DNA of 24,189 nucleotides from T1Sed10-49 sp046498405 (GTDB lineage Bacteria; Actinomycetota; Nitriliruptoria; Euzebyales; Egibacteraceae). The stretch lies in contig JAWOAS010000205.1 in the NCBI GenBank assembly GCA_046498405.1, positions 1 to 24,189 on the forward strand, written 5' to 3'. Shown piece after piece: positions 6,624 through 13,945 of this stretch; position 1 is the first letter of the stretch; each line of letters begins with the position of its first letter. The position numbers and the translations under genes are program-made. The notes under the pieces are model-generated. The model had not been told where the DNA came from, did not search any database, and saw only the letters and a list, made by a program, of their open reading frames with translations.

Positions 6624-9600
6624 ATCTCCGATCCCGTCGTCACCCGCGCCGCGCCGCGCGTCGCGGCGGTCCTCGTCGTGCACGACGGCGAGGCCTGGCT
6701 CGGCGGCGTGCTGCAGGCGCTCGCGCAGCAGGACTACCCCGGCCTCGAGGTCCTCGTCGTCGACAACGCCTCGACCGACGGCTCGTCGGCGCTGCTCGAG
6801 CGGCGCGTGCCCGCCCAGCGCCGGCTGCGCACCGGGCGCAACACCGGCTTCGGCCGGGCGGTCCACGCGGCGATGCGCCAGCCGATGGTCGCCGAGGCCG
6901 ACTACGTCCTGCTCCTCCACGACGACCTCCTGCTCGCCCCCGACGCCGTCTCCCGCCTCGTGGCCGCCCTCGAGGAGGATCCCACCTGCGCGGTGGTCGG
7001 GCCGAAGCTGCGGGAGTGGCGCGAGGAGGCCACGCTGCAGCAGGCCGGCATGACGATCGACCGGCTCGGGCGGGCGGAGTCCGGCGTCGACCGGGGCGAG
7101 CTCGACCAGGGCCAGGCCGACGTCGACCGCGACGTCCTCTACGTCTCCACCGCGGGGATGCTCCTGCGCGCCGACGTCTTCCGCGAGCTGCGCGGCTTCG
7201 ACGCGCGCATGCCGGCGATGCGCGACGACCTCGACTACTGCTGGAGGGCGTGGCTGGCCGGGTGGCGCGTGCGCGTCGTGCCCGAGGCCGTCGGCTACCA
7301 CGCCGCGGCGGGCGGTCGCGGCCAGCGCGCCCTGTGGAGTCCGCGCTCGGCCCAGCCGCGCTACCTCGCCGAGCGCCACACCCTCGCGACCCAGCTCAAG
7401 TGCGCCGGCGGCCTGCGCCTGGCCTGGCTCGTGCCGCTGCTGCTGGTCGTCGGGCTCGGCAAGACCATCGCCTTCAGCCTCGTGCGGCGCTTCGCCGAGG
7501 CGGGCGCGACGCTGCGCGCCTACGCCTGGAACCTCCAGCAGCTGCCGCGCACCCTGCGGCTGCGCCGGGGCGTGCAGCGCCGCCGGGTGCGCAGCGAGCG
7601 CGAGCTCGCCGCGCTGCTGGCCCCGGGCCTGCCGCGCCTCGCCGAGTACTGGAGCGCCGCGCGCGACCGCCTCTCCTCGAGCGAGACCCCGTCGATCCTC
7701 ACCGAGGAGGGGCCGGTGGCCGCCCCCGTCGGCGACGACGGACCCGCGCTGCTGCGCTTCGCCCGTCGCCACCCCGCCGCCGCGCTCGGCGCGCTGCTCG
7801 CCGTGGCCTACCTCATCGGGCTGGTGCCCCTGCTCGGCGCCGGACAGCTGGCCGGCGGACAGGTCGCCGCCTGGCCCGCCGAGGCCACCGCGCTGCTGCG
7901 CGCCTACGCCAGCCCGCTGGCCGGCGAGGCGCTGCCCGGGGCGGTGGCCGCCTCGCCGATCCAGGCGCTGCTCGGCGGCCTCGCCCTGCTCGGGGGCGGC
8001 AGCGCGTGGCTGGCCCAACGCCTCGTCGTCCTCGGCCTCCTGCCGGTGGCCTGGCTCGCCGCGGTGCGCGCCGGGCTCCTCGTGACCTCCCGCAGCGGGC
8101 CGCGCGCGCTCGGCGCGACGCTCTACGTCCTCAGCCCGCCGGTGCTCGGCACGCTGGCCGCGGGCCGCCTCGGCGAGCTCTTCGTCGCCGCGGTGCTGCC
8201 CGCCATCGTCCTGCTCACCGCCCGCGCCGCCGGACCGGGCACCGCCCGCGACCGCGCCTGGCGCGCGACCGCGCTGCTCGGCCTGCTCGTCGCCGTGGCC
8301 GTGGCGGCCTCCCCCGGCGTCGGCGGCGCGCTCGTGGCCCTCACCCTGCTCGGGGGGCTGGCCGCCGCGCTGTGGCCGGGCGCCGAGCGCGTCGGCTACC
8401 CGCTGCTGCGCCTGGCCGTGGCCGTGGTTGGCGCCGCGGTCATCCTCCTGCCGTGGCTGTGGAGCGTCGCCACGACGCCGGGCGCCGACCTCGTCACCGC
8501 CCCGGTCGTCGAGCTGCCGGCCTGGAGGGCGCTGGCCCTCGTGCCCGAGGTCGTCCCGAGCGCGGTCGGGGTCACCGGGATCGTGACGATCGCCCTGGCC
8601 GTGGCCGTCGTCGCCCTCGCGCTCCTGCTGGGCCTGCGGCTGCGCCCGCTGCCGGTCGCCGCGCTGGCCGCGGCGCTCGTGGCCACCGCCGCGGCGGCCT
8701 GGGGCGCGGCGCAGGCCGGTGCCTCGCCGCTGTGGGCCCCCGGCCTGCTGCTCGGCGGGTCCCTCGCCCTCGGGGGGCTCGCCGTCGTCGCCGCGCGCAC
8801 CGTCGGGCCGGCGCTGCGCAGCCGCGCCTTCGGCCTGGCCCAGCTCACCGTCGTCGTCGGCGCGCTCGTCCTCGTCGGCGGCCTCGGCCTCGGCATCGCC
8901 GGCCTGGCCGCCTCGCCGTGGGACGGCCTCGAGCGCGAGGCCGAGCTGCTGCCGCCCTTCGTCGCCGCCGACGAGGAGCGCCTCGGGTCCTACCGGGTGC
9001 TGCTCGTCGACGTCGCCGACGACGCCCTCGAGTGGGAGGTCATCGGTCCCGACGGCCCGAGCATCCTCGGCTTCGGCACGATCCCCGGACCGGAGGTCAC
9101 CGGCTTCCTCGAGGACGGCCTCGCCGAGATGGCCGCCGGGGATCCCGACGCCGGCGCGGGCCTCGGCGCGGCGAGCGTGCGCTACGTCGTGCTGACCGGC
9201 GAGGCACGCAGCGAGCTCGACGAGGCGCTCCTGCGCCAGGCCGACCTCGAGCCGCTGGCCACCGGCGCCGGGCGCGTCCTCGTCAACCGCGCGTGGCTGC
9301 CGCGCGCGGCGTTCCTGCCGGGCGAGCCCGCCGAGCGCATCATCGAGCCGGGCTCTCCCGGTGACCTCACCGCCTGGGAGGAGGCGGGCCTGCGCTCGAC
9401 CGGCGTCGACCGCTACGAGGGGGTGGCCGGCGGTGACGGCCTGCTGCTGCTCGCCGAGGCCGGGGACCCCTGGGAGGCCAGGACGCGCGACGGCGGCGCG
9501 CTCGAGCGGGTCGAGGGAGACCGGGCGCTGCCGGCGGCCTTCGCCCTGCCCGAGGAGGCGACGCTCATCACCCTCGAGCCGGCCTTCGACGCCGAGCATG

Positions 9601-10280
9601 CCGCCGGCGTCGGTGCCCAGGCCGCGGCCGCGCTCATCCTGCTCTCGCTGCTGCTGCGCCCGCCCGGCTTCGCCCAGGCGCGCCAGCCGCAGGCGCCGGT
9701 CGCCGAGCCCGCCGACCTCGTCGCCGCGGGGGCTCTCAAGGTCACCGAGCCGATCGTCCTGCCGCCCGACGACGTGCCGGCGCCCGACGAGACGGTCGCA
9801 CCGCCGGAGTACGCCGAGCTCGCCGAGACCGACGCGCCGCCGCCGCCCGAGTCCGAGGCGTCGCCTGCGGCCGACGACGCCGAGCGCGACGGGGCCGACG
9901 ACGAGTCGGGGGTCGCCGACGTCGAGCGCGACGAGGCCGACGATGAGCCGGGGGTCGCCGACGCCGAGCGTGACGAGCCCGAGCGCGACGGGTCCGGCGA
10001 CGTCGAGCCGGGGGTCGCCGACGCCGAGCGTGACGAGCCCGAGCGCGACGGGTCCGGCGACGTCGAGCCGGGGGTCGCCGACGCCGAGCGTGACGAGCCC
10101 GAGCGCGACGAGCCCGAGCGCGACGCCGCCGAGCCCGACACGCCGGATGACGAGCCCGACGAGCCCGAGCGCGACGCCGCCGAGCCCGACGAGCCGGATG
10201 ACGAGCCCGACGACGAGCCGCGGCCACCCGGGCGGCGCTTCGCCCCCCGACCCACCGACGACGAGGGAGGCCGCGCGTGA
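6624..10280 (+). CDS. Large membrane GT2 glycosyltransferase with acidic repeat tail; start codon apparently non-canonical (ATC)
   Basis: This is a ~1,218-aa inner-membrane protein. Residues ~15-260 are a GT-A/GT2 domain: VAAVLVVHDGEAWLGGVLQAL, VLVVDNASTDGSSALL, the metal site LLLHDDLLLAPDAV, VGPKLREW, and the acceptor/base region MRDDLDYCWRAWLAGWRVRVVPEAVGYH. From ~265 to ~750 come about ten hydrophobic helices. These are followed by a ~200-residue extracytoplasmic segment, another helix (AAAALILLSLLLRPPGF), and a ~200-residue Asp/Glu-rich C-terminal tail with tandem repeats. The first possible GTG in frame (6678) would delete the first beta strand of the GT2 fold. Upstream to the stop at 6558-6560 there is no ATG, GTG, TTG or CTG. 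ATC 6624 lies 7 nt after GGAGGG (6611-6616) and is my preferred start. The gene is translationally coupled (GTGA) to the DUF5719 gene. The sugar substrate is unknown; GDP-mannose is possible by context. Confidence 0.88.
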   Translation: MSDPVVTRAAPRVAAVLVVHDGEAWLGGVLQALAQQDYPGLEVLVVDNASTDGSSALLERRVPAQRRLRTGRNTGFGRAVHAAMRQPMVAEADYVLLLHDDLLLAPDAVSRLVAALEEDPTCAVVGPKLREWREEATLQQAGMTIDRLGRAESGVDRGELDQGQADVDRDVLYVSTAGMLLRADVFRELRGFDARMPAMRDDLDYCWRAWLAGWRVRVVPEAVGYHAAAGGRGQRALWSPRSAQPRYLAERHTLATQLKCAGGLRLAWLVPLLLVVGLGKTIAFSLVRRFAEAGATLRAYAWNLQQLPRTLRLRRGVQRRRVRSERELAALLAPGLPRLAEYWSAARDRLSSSETPSILTEEGPVAAPVGDDGPALLRFARRHPAAALGALLAVAYLIGLVPLLGAGQLAGGQVAAWPAEATALLRAYASPLAGEALPGAVAASPIQALLGGLALLGGGSAWLAQRLVVLGLLPVAWLAAVRAGLLVTSRSGPRALGATLYVLSPPVLGTLAAGRLGELFVAAVLPAIVLLTARAAGPGTARDRAWRATALLGLLVAVAVAASPGVGGALVALTLLGGLAAALWPGAERVGYPLLRLAVAVVGAAVILLPWLWSVATTPGADLVTAPVVELPAWRALALVPEVVPSAVGVTGIVTIALAVAVVALALLLGLRLRPLPVAALAAALVATAAAAWGAAQAGASPLWAPGLLLGGSLALGGLAVVAARTVGPALRSRAFGLAQLTVVVGALVLVGGLGLGIAGLAASPWDGLEREAELLPPFVAADEERLGSYRVLLVDVADDALEWEVIGPDGPSILGFGTIPGPEVTGFLEDGLAEMAAGDPDAGAGLGAASVRYVVLTGEARSELDEALLRQADLEPLATGAGRVLVNRAWLPRAAFLPGEPAERIIEPGSPGDLTAWEEAGLRSTGVDRYEGVAGGDGLLLLAEAGDPWEARTRDGGALERVEGDRALPAAFALPEEATLITLEPAFDAEHAAGVGAQAAAALILLSLLLRPPGFAQARQPQAPVAEPADLVAAGALKVTEPIVLPPDDVPAPDETVAPPEYAELAETDAPPPPESEASPAADDAERDGADDESGVADVERDEADDEPGVADAERDEPERDGSGDVEPGVADAERDEPERDGSGDVEPGVADAERDEPERDEPERDAAEPDTPDDEPDEPERDAAEPDEPDDEPDDEPRPPGRRFAPRPTDDEGGRA
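9961..10110 (+). repeat. 60-bp perfect tandem repeat in the glycosyltransferase tail
   Basis: The 60-bp unit at 9961-10020 is repeated without a single change at 10021-10080, and its first 30 bp recur at 10081-10110. It encodes a 20-residue acidic unit (DAERDEPERDGSGDVEPGVA). A more diverged unit precedes it (9901-9960). Diverged DEPERDAAEPD units follow to ~10220. Identity at synonymous sites implies recent duplication. Confidence 0.93.
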
Positions 10281-12052
10281 GCGCCCGTGCCCGCCGTGCC
10301 CGCCAAGCGCCTCGGCGCCCGCCTCGCGGGCCGATCGCCCTCATCGTCGTCGCCGTCCTCGCCGCTGGCGGGCTGCTGGCCGCCGACGCTGCGGTCGCGC
10401 CGGCCGAGCCCAGCCCGCCGCCAGGGCAGGAGTGGGAGGTCGACGCCGGCACCGCCCACTGCCCGGTGACCACCGAGGACGAGGAGGCCGAGGCCCGCGT
10501 CGTCGTCGCCGGCTCAGGCGAGGCTGAGGTCGTCGTGCGCCAGGACGATGAGGTCGTCGACGAGCTCGACGTCGACATCGGCGAGGCTGCCGAGGTCGCC
10601 GTCGACCCCGCAAGGCTCGTCGAGGTGGCCTGGCGCGGCGAGCCGGTCGCGGCGACCTGGCACGTCGAGAACGCGACCTCGGCGGCAGGACCCTGTCCGG
10701 CGACGCCATCCTCGACCTGGCGCCTCGCCGGCATCGACACGACGCTCGGCAGCGAGGCGCGCCTGCACCTGGCCAACCCCTACCGCGTCGACGCCGTGGC
10801 CCAGGTCCGCTTCGGCACCGCCGAGGGCCCCGTCGACCTCGTGCGCACGCAGAACGTCGCCGTGCCCGCCGGGGAGACCGAGGTCCTCGACCTCGTCGAG
10901 CTCCAGCCCGAGGAGCCCGAGCTCGGCGTCACCATCGAGACGCTGGCCGGGCGCGTCCTCGCCCAGGGCGAGGTCGAGCGCGAGCGGCTGCCCGAGGACG
11001 ACACCGGCGTCGCCGGTCGGGCGCTCGTGCCCGCCGTCATCGAGGACGGCGTCCTCTGGCAGTTCGCCACGATCCGCGACGACGGGAACTGGGACGGCGA
11101 GCTCGCGGTCTACAACCCCTCCGATCGCCAGGCCGCCGTCGTCGTGCGTCCGACGAGTCCCGCCGGCGACGCGGTCAGCGAGGAGATCCTCGTGCCCGCC
11201 GGCAGCGTCGGGCGCATCGACCTCGAGGGGCGCTCCGAGGAGGACCAGTTCGGCGTCGTCCTCGAGAGCATCAACGATGTCGCGGTCGTGGCCGCCCGCG
11301 TCGAGGGCAACCCCGCGGGCGAGCGCACGGGCTACACCGTCTCGCCGGGCACCGCACGCGCGGCCGAGAGCTGGCTCGTGCCCGGCACCGCCGGCGAGCG
11401 CGACGACAGCATCGCCCTGCTCAACCCCGGCGCGGAGGCGGTGTCGGTCACCGTCGTCTCCGACGGGGCCAGCGTCGAGGGCTGGGAGGACCGCCCCCTC
11501 GAGCCCGACACCCGCGAGGTCATCGGCGACGTCGACCTACCCGCGCTCGTCTACGCCGACGGCCTCGTCGTCGCCGAGCAGCTCAGCGCCCTCACCGACG
11601 GCGACGACCTCGGGCGGCTCTCGGGGCTGGGCGTGCCGCTGCGCGAGGAGCAGCGCAGCGGCCTCGGCGTGCGGCGCGAGCCCGCGCTGGCCTTCGAGCC
11701 GATCCTGCCGCCCGGCGAGGAGGTCGGCGAGGACGACGACGGCGAGACGCCGTCGCTGGAGGACCTCGACTTCGACGACTTCGACCTCGACGAGGACGAC
11801 GAGGGGGAGTCGGAGGGTGAGGACGGCGGCGAGGGCGGCGGTGACGAGGCCGATCCCGACGACGGCGGCGACGAGGCCGAGTCCGGCGATGGCGACGAGG
11901 GCGAGTCCAACGGCGGCGGCGGCGAGGGCGAGCCCGGCGACGGCGAGGACGGCGAGCCCGGCGACGGCGAGGACGGCGACGGCGAGGACGGCGAGGAGGG
12001 CGATCCCGACGCCGGGGAGGGCGAGGAGAACGGCGATGGCGGTGAGGGCTGA
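10277..12052 (+). CDS. DUF5719-family envelope protein with long acidic tail
   Basis: This 591-aa protein has a basic N-terminus (MSARARRARQAPRRPPRG), one hydrophobic segment at ~19-41 acting as an uncleaved or cleaved export signal, and an extracytoplasmic body. The body holds repeated beta-rich modules around 'LHLANPYRVDAVAQVRF', 'LAVYNPSDRQAAVVVRP' and 'IALLNPGAEAVSVTVV'. Each has a N-P turn, suggesting three immunoglobulin-like repeats. DUF5719 proteins usually sit downstream of this GT2 glycosyltransferase in actinobacteria; their function is not known. The last ~115 residues are almost only Asp, Glu, Gly, Ser and Pro (including a GEPGDGEDGEPGDGEDGDG motif) and are probably disordered or ion-binding. 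The start is GTG 10277, overlapping the upstream TGA by 4 bp, so the pair is co-translated and may work as a complex. No enzyme motif is visible. Confidence 0.82.
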   Translation: MSARARRARQAPRRPPRGPIALIVVAVLAAGGLLAADAAVAPAEPSPPPGQEWEVDAGTAHCPVTTEDEEAEARVVVAGSGEAEVVVRQDDEVVDELDVDIGEAAEVAVDPARLVEVAWRGEPVAATWHVENATSAAGPCPATPSSTWRLAGIDTTLGSEARLHLANPYRVDAVAQVRFGTAEGPVDLVRTQNVAVPAGETEVLDLVELQPEEPELGVTIETLAGRVLAQGEVERERLPEDDTGVAGRALVPAVIEDGVLWQFATIRDDGNWDGELAVYNPSDRQAAVVVRPTSPAGDAVSEEILVPAGSVGRIDLEGRSEEDQFGVVLESINDVAVVAARVEGNPAGERTGYTVSPGTARAAESWLVPGTAGERDDSIALLNPGAEAVSVTVVSDGASVEGWEDRPLEPDTREVIGDVDLPALVYADGLVVAEQLSALTDGDDLGRLSGLGVPLREEQRSGLGVRREPALAFEPILPPGEEVGEDDDGETPSLEDLDFDDFDLDEDDEGESEGEDGGEGGGDEADPDDGGDEAESGDGDEGESNGGGGEGEPGDGEDGEPGDGEDGDGEDGEEGDPDAGEGEENGDGGEG

Positions 12053-12074
12053 GCGCTGCGGGCCGCCGTCCGGC

Positions 12075-12215
12075 GCTCGATGGAGCGTTCGGCCGGCTGC
12101 GCGGCTGAAGGCTCCATTGGGCGGCTGACGTCAGCCGCTCGTGCGGTGGGCGGACGGCCGAGCCGGCCCGTGATGGAGCGTTTGGCCGGCTGCGCGGCTG
12201 AAGGCTCCATCGAGC
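12075..12215. repeat. REP/MITE-like element: two 38-bp hairpin repeats bounded by a 12-bp inverted repeat
   Basis: A 38-bp sequence at 12080-12117 recurs at 12173-12210 with one change. Each copy begins ATGGAGC and ends GCTCCAT, so each can fold as a hairpin. The outer edges GCTCGATGGAGC (12075-12086) and GCTCCATCGAGC (12204-12215) are perfect 12-bp inverted repeats. An 18-bp perfect palindrome GCGGCTGACGTCAGCCGC lies between the copies at 12121-12138. No target-site duplication is visible. It may act as terminator for the DUF5719 operon or be a small mobile or REP-type element. From 12216 to 12406 I see no gene; a TAGGGT hexamer at 12374-12379 may be the -10 box of the next gene. Confidence 0.75.
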
Positions 12216-12406
12216 AGCGGCCACGGCCACACGCACGTCCCTGGCTGAGGGCTCGCCGAGTTCGGCCGCGAGTGTCGGCGCGTACGCGCAATGACGCCTC
12301 TCTGTGCCGTTGGTCGACGACGGTTGCCGTCACGCGCCTACCGCGGCGCAGCGCAGGCTGAAACCGTCGCCTGTAGGGTCGAAGGAGCCGGCAGACCGGG
12401 GGCGAG

Positions 12407-13201
12407 GTGTCACCGAAGCAGGGCTTCTGGATCCGCAACGGGGCGCCGCACGCTCCCGATGAGACGCTGGCGTTGGCCGTCGCTGCCGAGGCCGCGGGTT
12501 GGGACGGCGTGTTCGTCAGCGATGCCGTCCAGGAATCGCACACCGAGCCCTTCACGCTCCTGGCGGCGGTGGCCGCCCGGACCGCGAAGGTGACGCTCGG
12601 GACGTGGGTGACCCCACTCGTCGCGCGCGACGTCGTGCACGTCGCGCGCAGCGCCGCGAACGTCGACCAGCTCTCGGGTGGACGGCTCCTGCTGGGCTTC
12701 GGCCTTGGCAACGCCACCGAGCACGATGGGCTCGGCATCGAGCGCACGCAGCTCGGTTCGCGCTACGACGCGGCCCTGGCCGTCCTCGACAGCCTGTTGC
12801 GCGGCGACACGGTGACCCGGCACGACGAGTGGTTCGACCTCGACGGTGTCCAGCTCAACGTCCGACCGGGACAGGATCCGCGTCCGCCCATCCTGCTCGG
12901 CGGGATGTGGCCGGCAACCTCCCCGGTCGACCGAGCAGCCCGGTGGGACGGCTACATGCCAACCTGGCCGGGTCTGGCCGAAGGCCGTGATGACCGCATC
13001 GAGGAGGGCGCACGAGCGCGCGACCTGCAGGAGTTGCTGGCGTACTACCGCGAGCAGGGCGGTGACGGTGTCGTCGTTCTGCCCAGGGTGTCGCGCTTCG
13101 GCAGTGCCTACGACGAGCTGTGTACCCAGCTCGGAGCCGACTGGCTGCTGACCTGCGACCCGCTCGACCTCGATGCGGTACGTGCGGGCCCGCCCGGTTG
13201 A
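12407..13201 (+). CDS. Luciferase-like (LLM class) F420/flavin-dependent oxidoreductase
   Basis: This 264-aa protein has a bacterial-luciferase-like TIM barrel. The N-terminus GFWIRNGAPHAPDETLALAVAAEAAGWDGVFVSDAV is the beta1-alpha1 unit. TAKVTLGTWVTPLVARDVVHVARSAANVDQLSGGRLLLGFGLGN is the typical cofactor-side region. PPILLGGMWPATSPVDRAARWDGYMP matches the later barrel strands of F420-dependent members. The length is a little below the usual 280-340 residues, but the C-terminal region ending ADWLLTCDPLDLDA appears complete. Start GTG 12407 has GGGGG about 5 nt upstream. Codon use is less GC-biased than neighbours (TCA, GAA, TTG, GAT, GCT occur early), suggesting acquisition. Substrate unknown. 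It breaks up an otherwise conserved actinobacterial gene order. Confidence 0.88.
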   Translation: MSPKQGFWIRNGAPHAPDETLALAVAAEAAGWDGVFVSDAVQESHTEPFTLLAAVAARTAKVTLGTWVTPLVARDVVHVARSAANVDQLSGGRLLLGFGLGNATEHDGLGIERTQLGSRYDAALAVLDSLLRGDTVTRHDEWFDLDGVQLNVRPGQDPRPPILLGGMWPATSPVDRAARWDGYMPTWPGLAEGRDDRIEEGARARDLQELLAYYREQGGDGVVVLPRVSRFGSAYDELCTQLGADWLLTCDPLDLDAVRAGPPG

Positions 13202-13488
13202 CGCCTTCGCGGTGCTGATCCGTCGCCCGGCCGCGACGCCAGCCCGAGGACGCGCCCGGATATGCGTTGGCGAGGGTTCTCGCCATCCACGGGCTCGATC
13301 CGCGAACGATCCGTTCCGATGAGTCCGGCCGATGAGTCCGGGACGACGGCGGTCGTGGGACGCCGGTCCGAGCCACAGGTCGCCGGCTCGAGCCGACGCG
13401 GGGCAGCGCCGGCGAGCAGCGCTGGATGGCCGATCCATGCCAGAACCGCCTCATGGTGCGAGTGCCTCACCAACACTCGCTGCCGAAC
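13202..13488. other. Gap after the oxidoreductase gene: hairpin and 13-bp tandem duplication, no gene seen
   Basis: A 7-bp stem TGGCGAG-GGTT-CTCGCCA spans 13268-13285, about 67 bp after the stop codon, and may be its terminator. A 13-bp unit, CCGATGAGTCCGG, occurs twice head-to-tail at 13316-13328 and 13329-13341. Open frames here have no recognisable protein features, and the composition is less GC-rich than flanking genes. Confidence 0.5.
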
Positions 13489-13881
13489 TCAGGGCTCGTC
13501 GAGGTCGGGCGGGTGGCCGAGGGCGTCGGCGACCGCGTCGATCGCCGCCTCGACGATGAGGGCGATGAGGTCGGCGCGGTCGATGGCGCGCAGCTCGATC
13601 GCGCGCCGGTAGAGCGTGAGCCGAGCGGGCACGCCGGGCCTGGCGGGGGAGAAGGCGGCGAGCCTCGGCTCGGTCTCGCTGGCGAGCGGCGGCGGGGGCA
13701 CCTCGGCGATGAGGATCTCGGCATCGCCGGCGGCGCGGGCCACCGCCGGCGGCAGCTCGAGGAGGGCGTCGTCGGTGAGCTGGGCGAAGCGCCCGTGGCT
13801 GCGTGCGCGGAAGCCCTCCGGCGGCCGGCGCGCCCGGTCGCCGTCGGCGCGGGCGGCCCGGCCCCGGCGGTCGTCGCTCAT
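13489..13881 (-). CDS. Metallopeptidase-family (minimal metalloprotease-like) protein with degenerate active site
   Basis: This 130-aa protein has a basic disordered N-terminus (~1-30), then FAQLTDDALLELPPAVARAAGDAEILIAEVPPPP and PARLTLYRRAIELRAIDRADLIALIVEAAIDAVADALGHPPDLDE. The spacing and the LTLYRR...RDRxxL block match the small zincin-like family located next to DUF3499 in actinobacteria, which reads roughly HEVAHHFGI at the catalytic helix. Here the aligned text is DAVADALGH (residues 115-123), so H, E and H are replaced by D, A and D and zinc binding should be lost. The gene is divergent from DUF3499, as expected for the conserved neighbourhood. I chose ATG 13881, because TACGCT lies exactly 6 nt upstream on the minus strand (leaderless); an ATG at 13923 would run into the opposing promoter. 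The family call is mine from pattern recognition. Confidence 0.72.
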   Translation of the reverse strand: MSDDRRGRAARADGDRARRPPEGFRARSHGRFAQLTDDALLELPPAVARAAGDAEILIAEVPPPPLASETEPRLAAFSPARPGVPARLTLYRRAIELRAIDRADLIALIVEAAIDAVADALGHPPDLDEP

Positions 13882-13887
13882 CGGCGC

Positions 13888-13939
13888 AGCGTAGCGCCGT
13901 GCCGGCTCACCCTCGTGTCGCACCCGTGTGGTTTAGGAT
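13888..13939. promoter_or_regulatory. Divergent leaderless promoters between the metallopeptidase-like gene and DUF3499
   Basis: On the plus strand TAGGAT (13934-13939) is followed by 6 nt and then ATG 13946. On the minus strand TACGCT (13893 down to 13888) is followed by 6 nt and then ATG 13881. Both spacings place the transcription start on the A of the start codon, and both starts would be leaderless. -35 elements are not convincing. Confidence 0.5.
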
Positions 13940-13945
13940 GAGGCC

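Noticed and set aside
9742..10776. Arg-rich frames opposite and in alternate frames of the acidic repeats
   Set aside because: They are translations of the GA(C/G)-rich repeat in other frames; the acidic frame continues a convincing membrane protein and ends in a coupled GTGA junction.
12121..12138. TGACGTCA inside a perfect palindrome, resembling a eukaryotic CRE site
   Set aside because: Coincidental in a bacterial genome; kept only as part of the REP-like element.
13262..13612. Plus-strand open frame of 116 codons across the gap after the oxidoreductase
   Set aside because: It has no ribosome site or domain, crosses the 13-bp tandem duplication and overlaps the 3' end of the minus-strand metallopeptidase-like gene.
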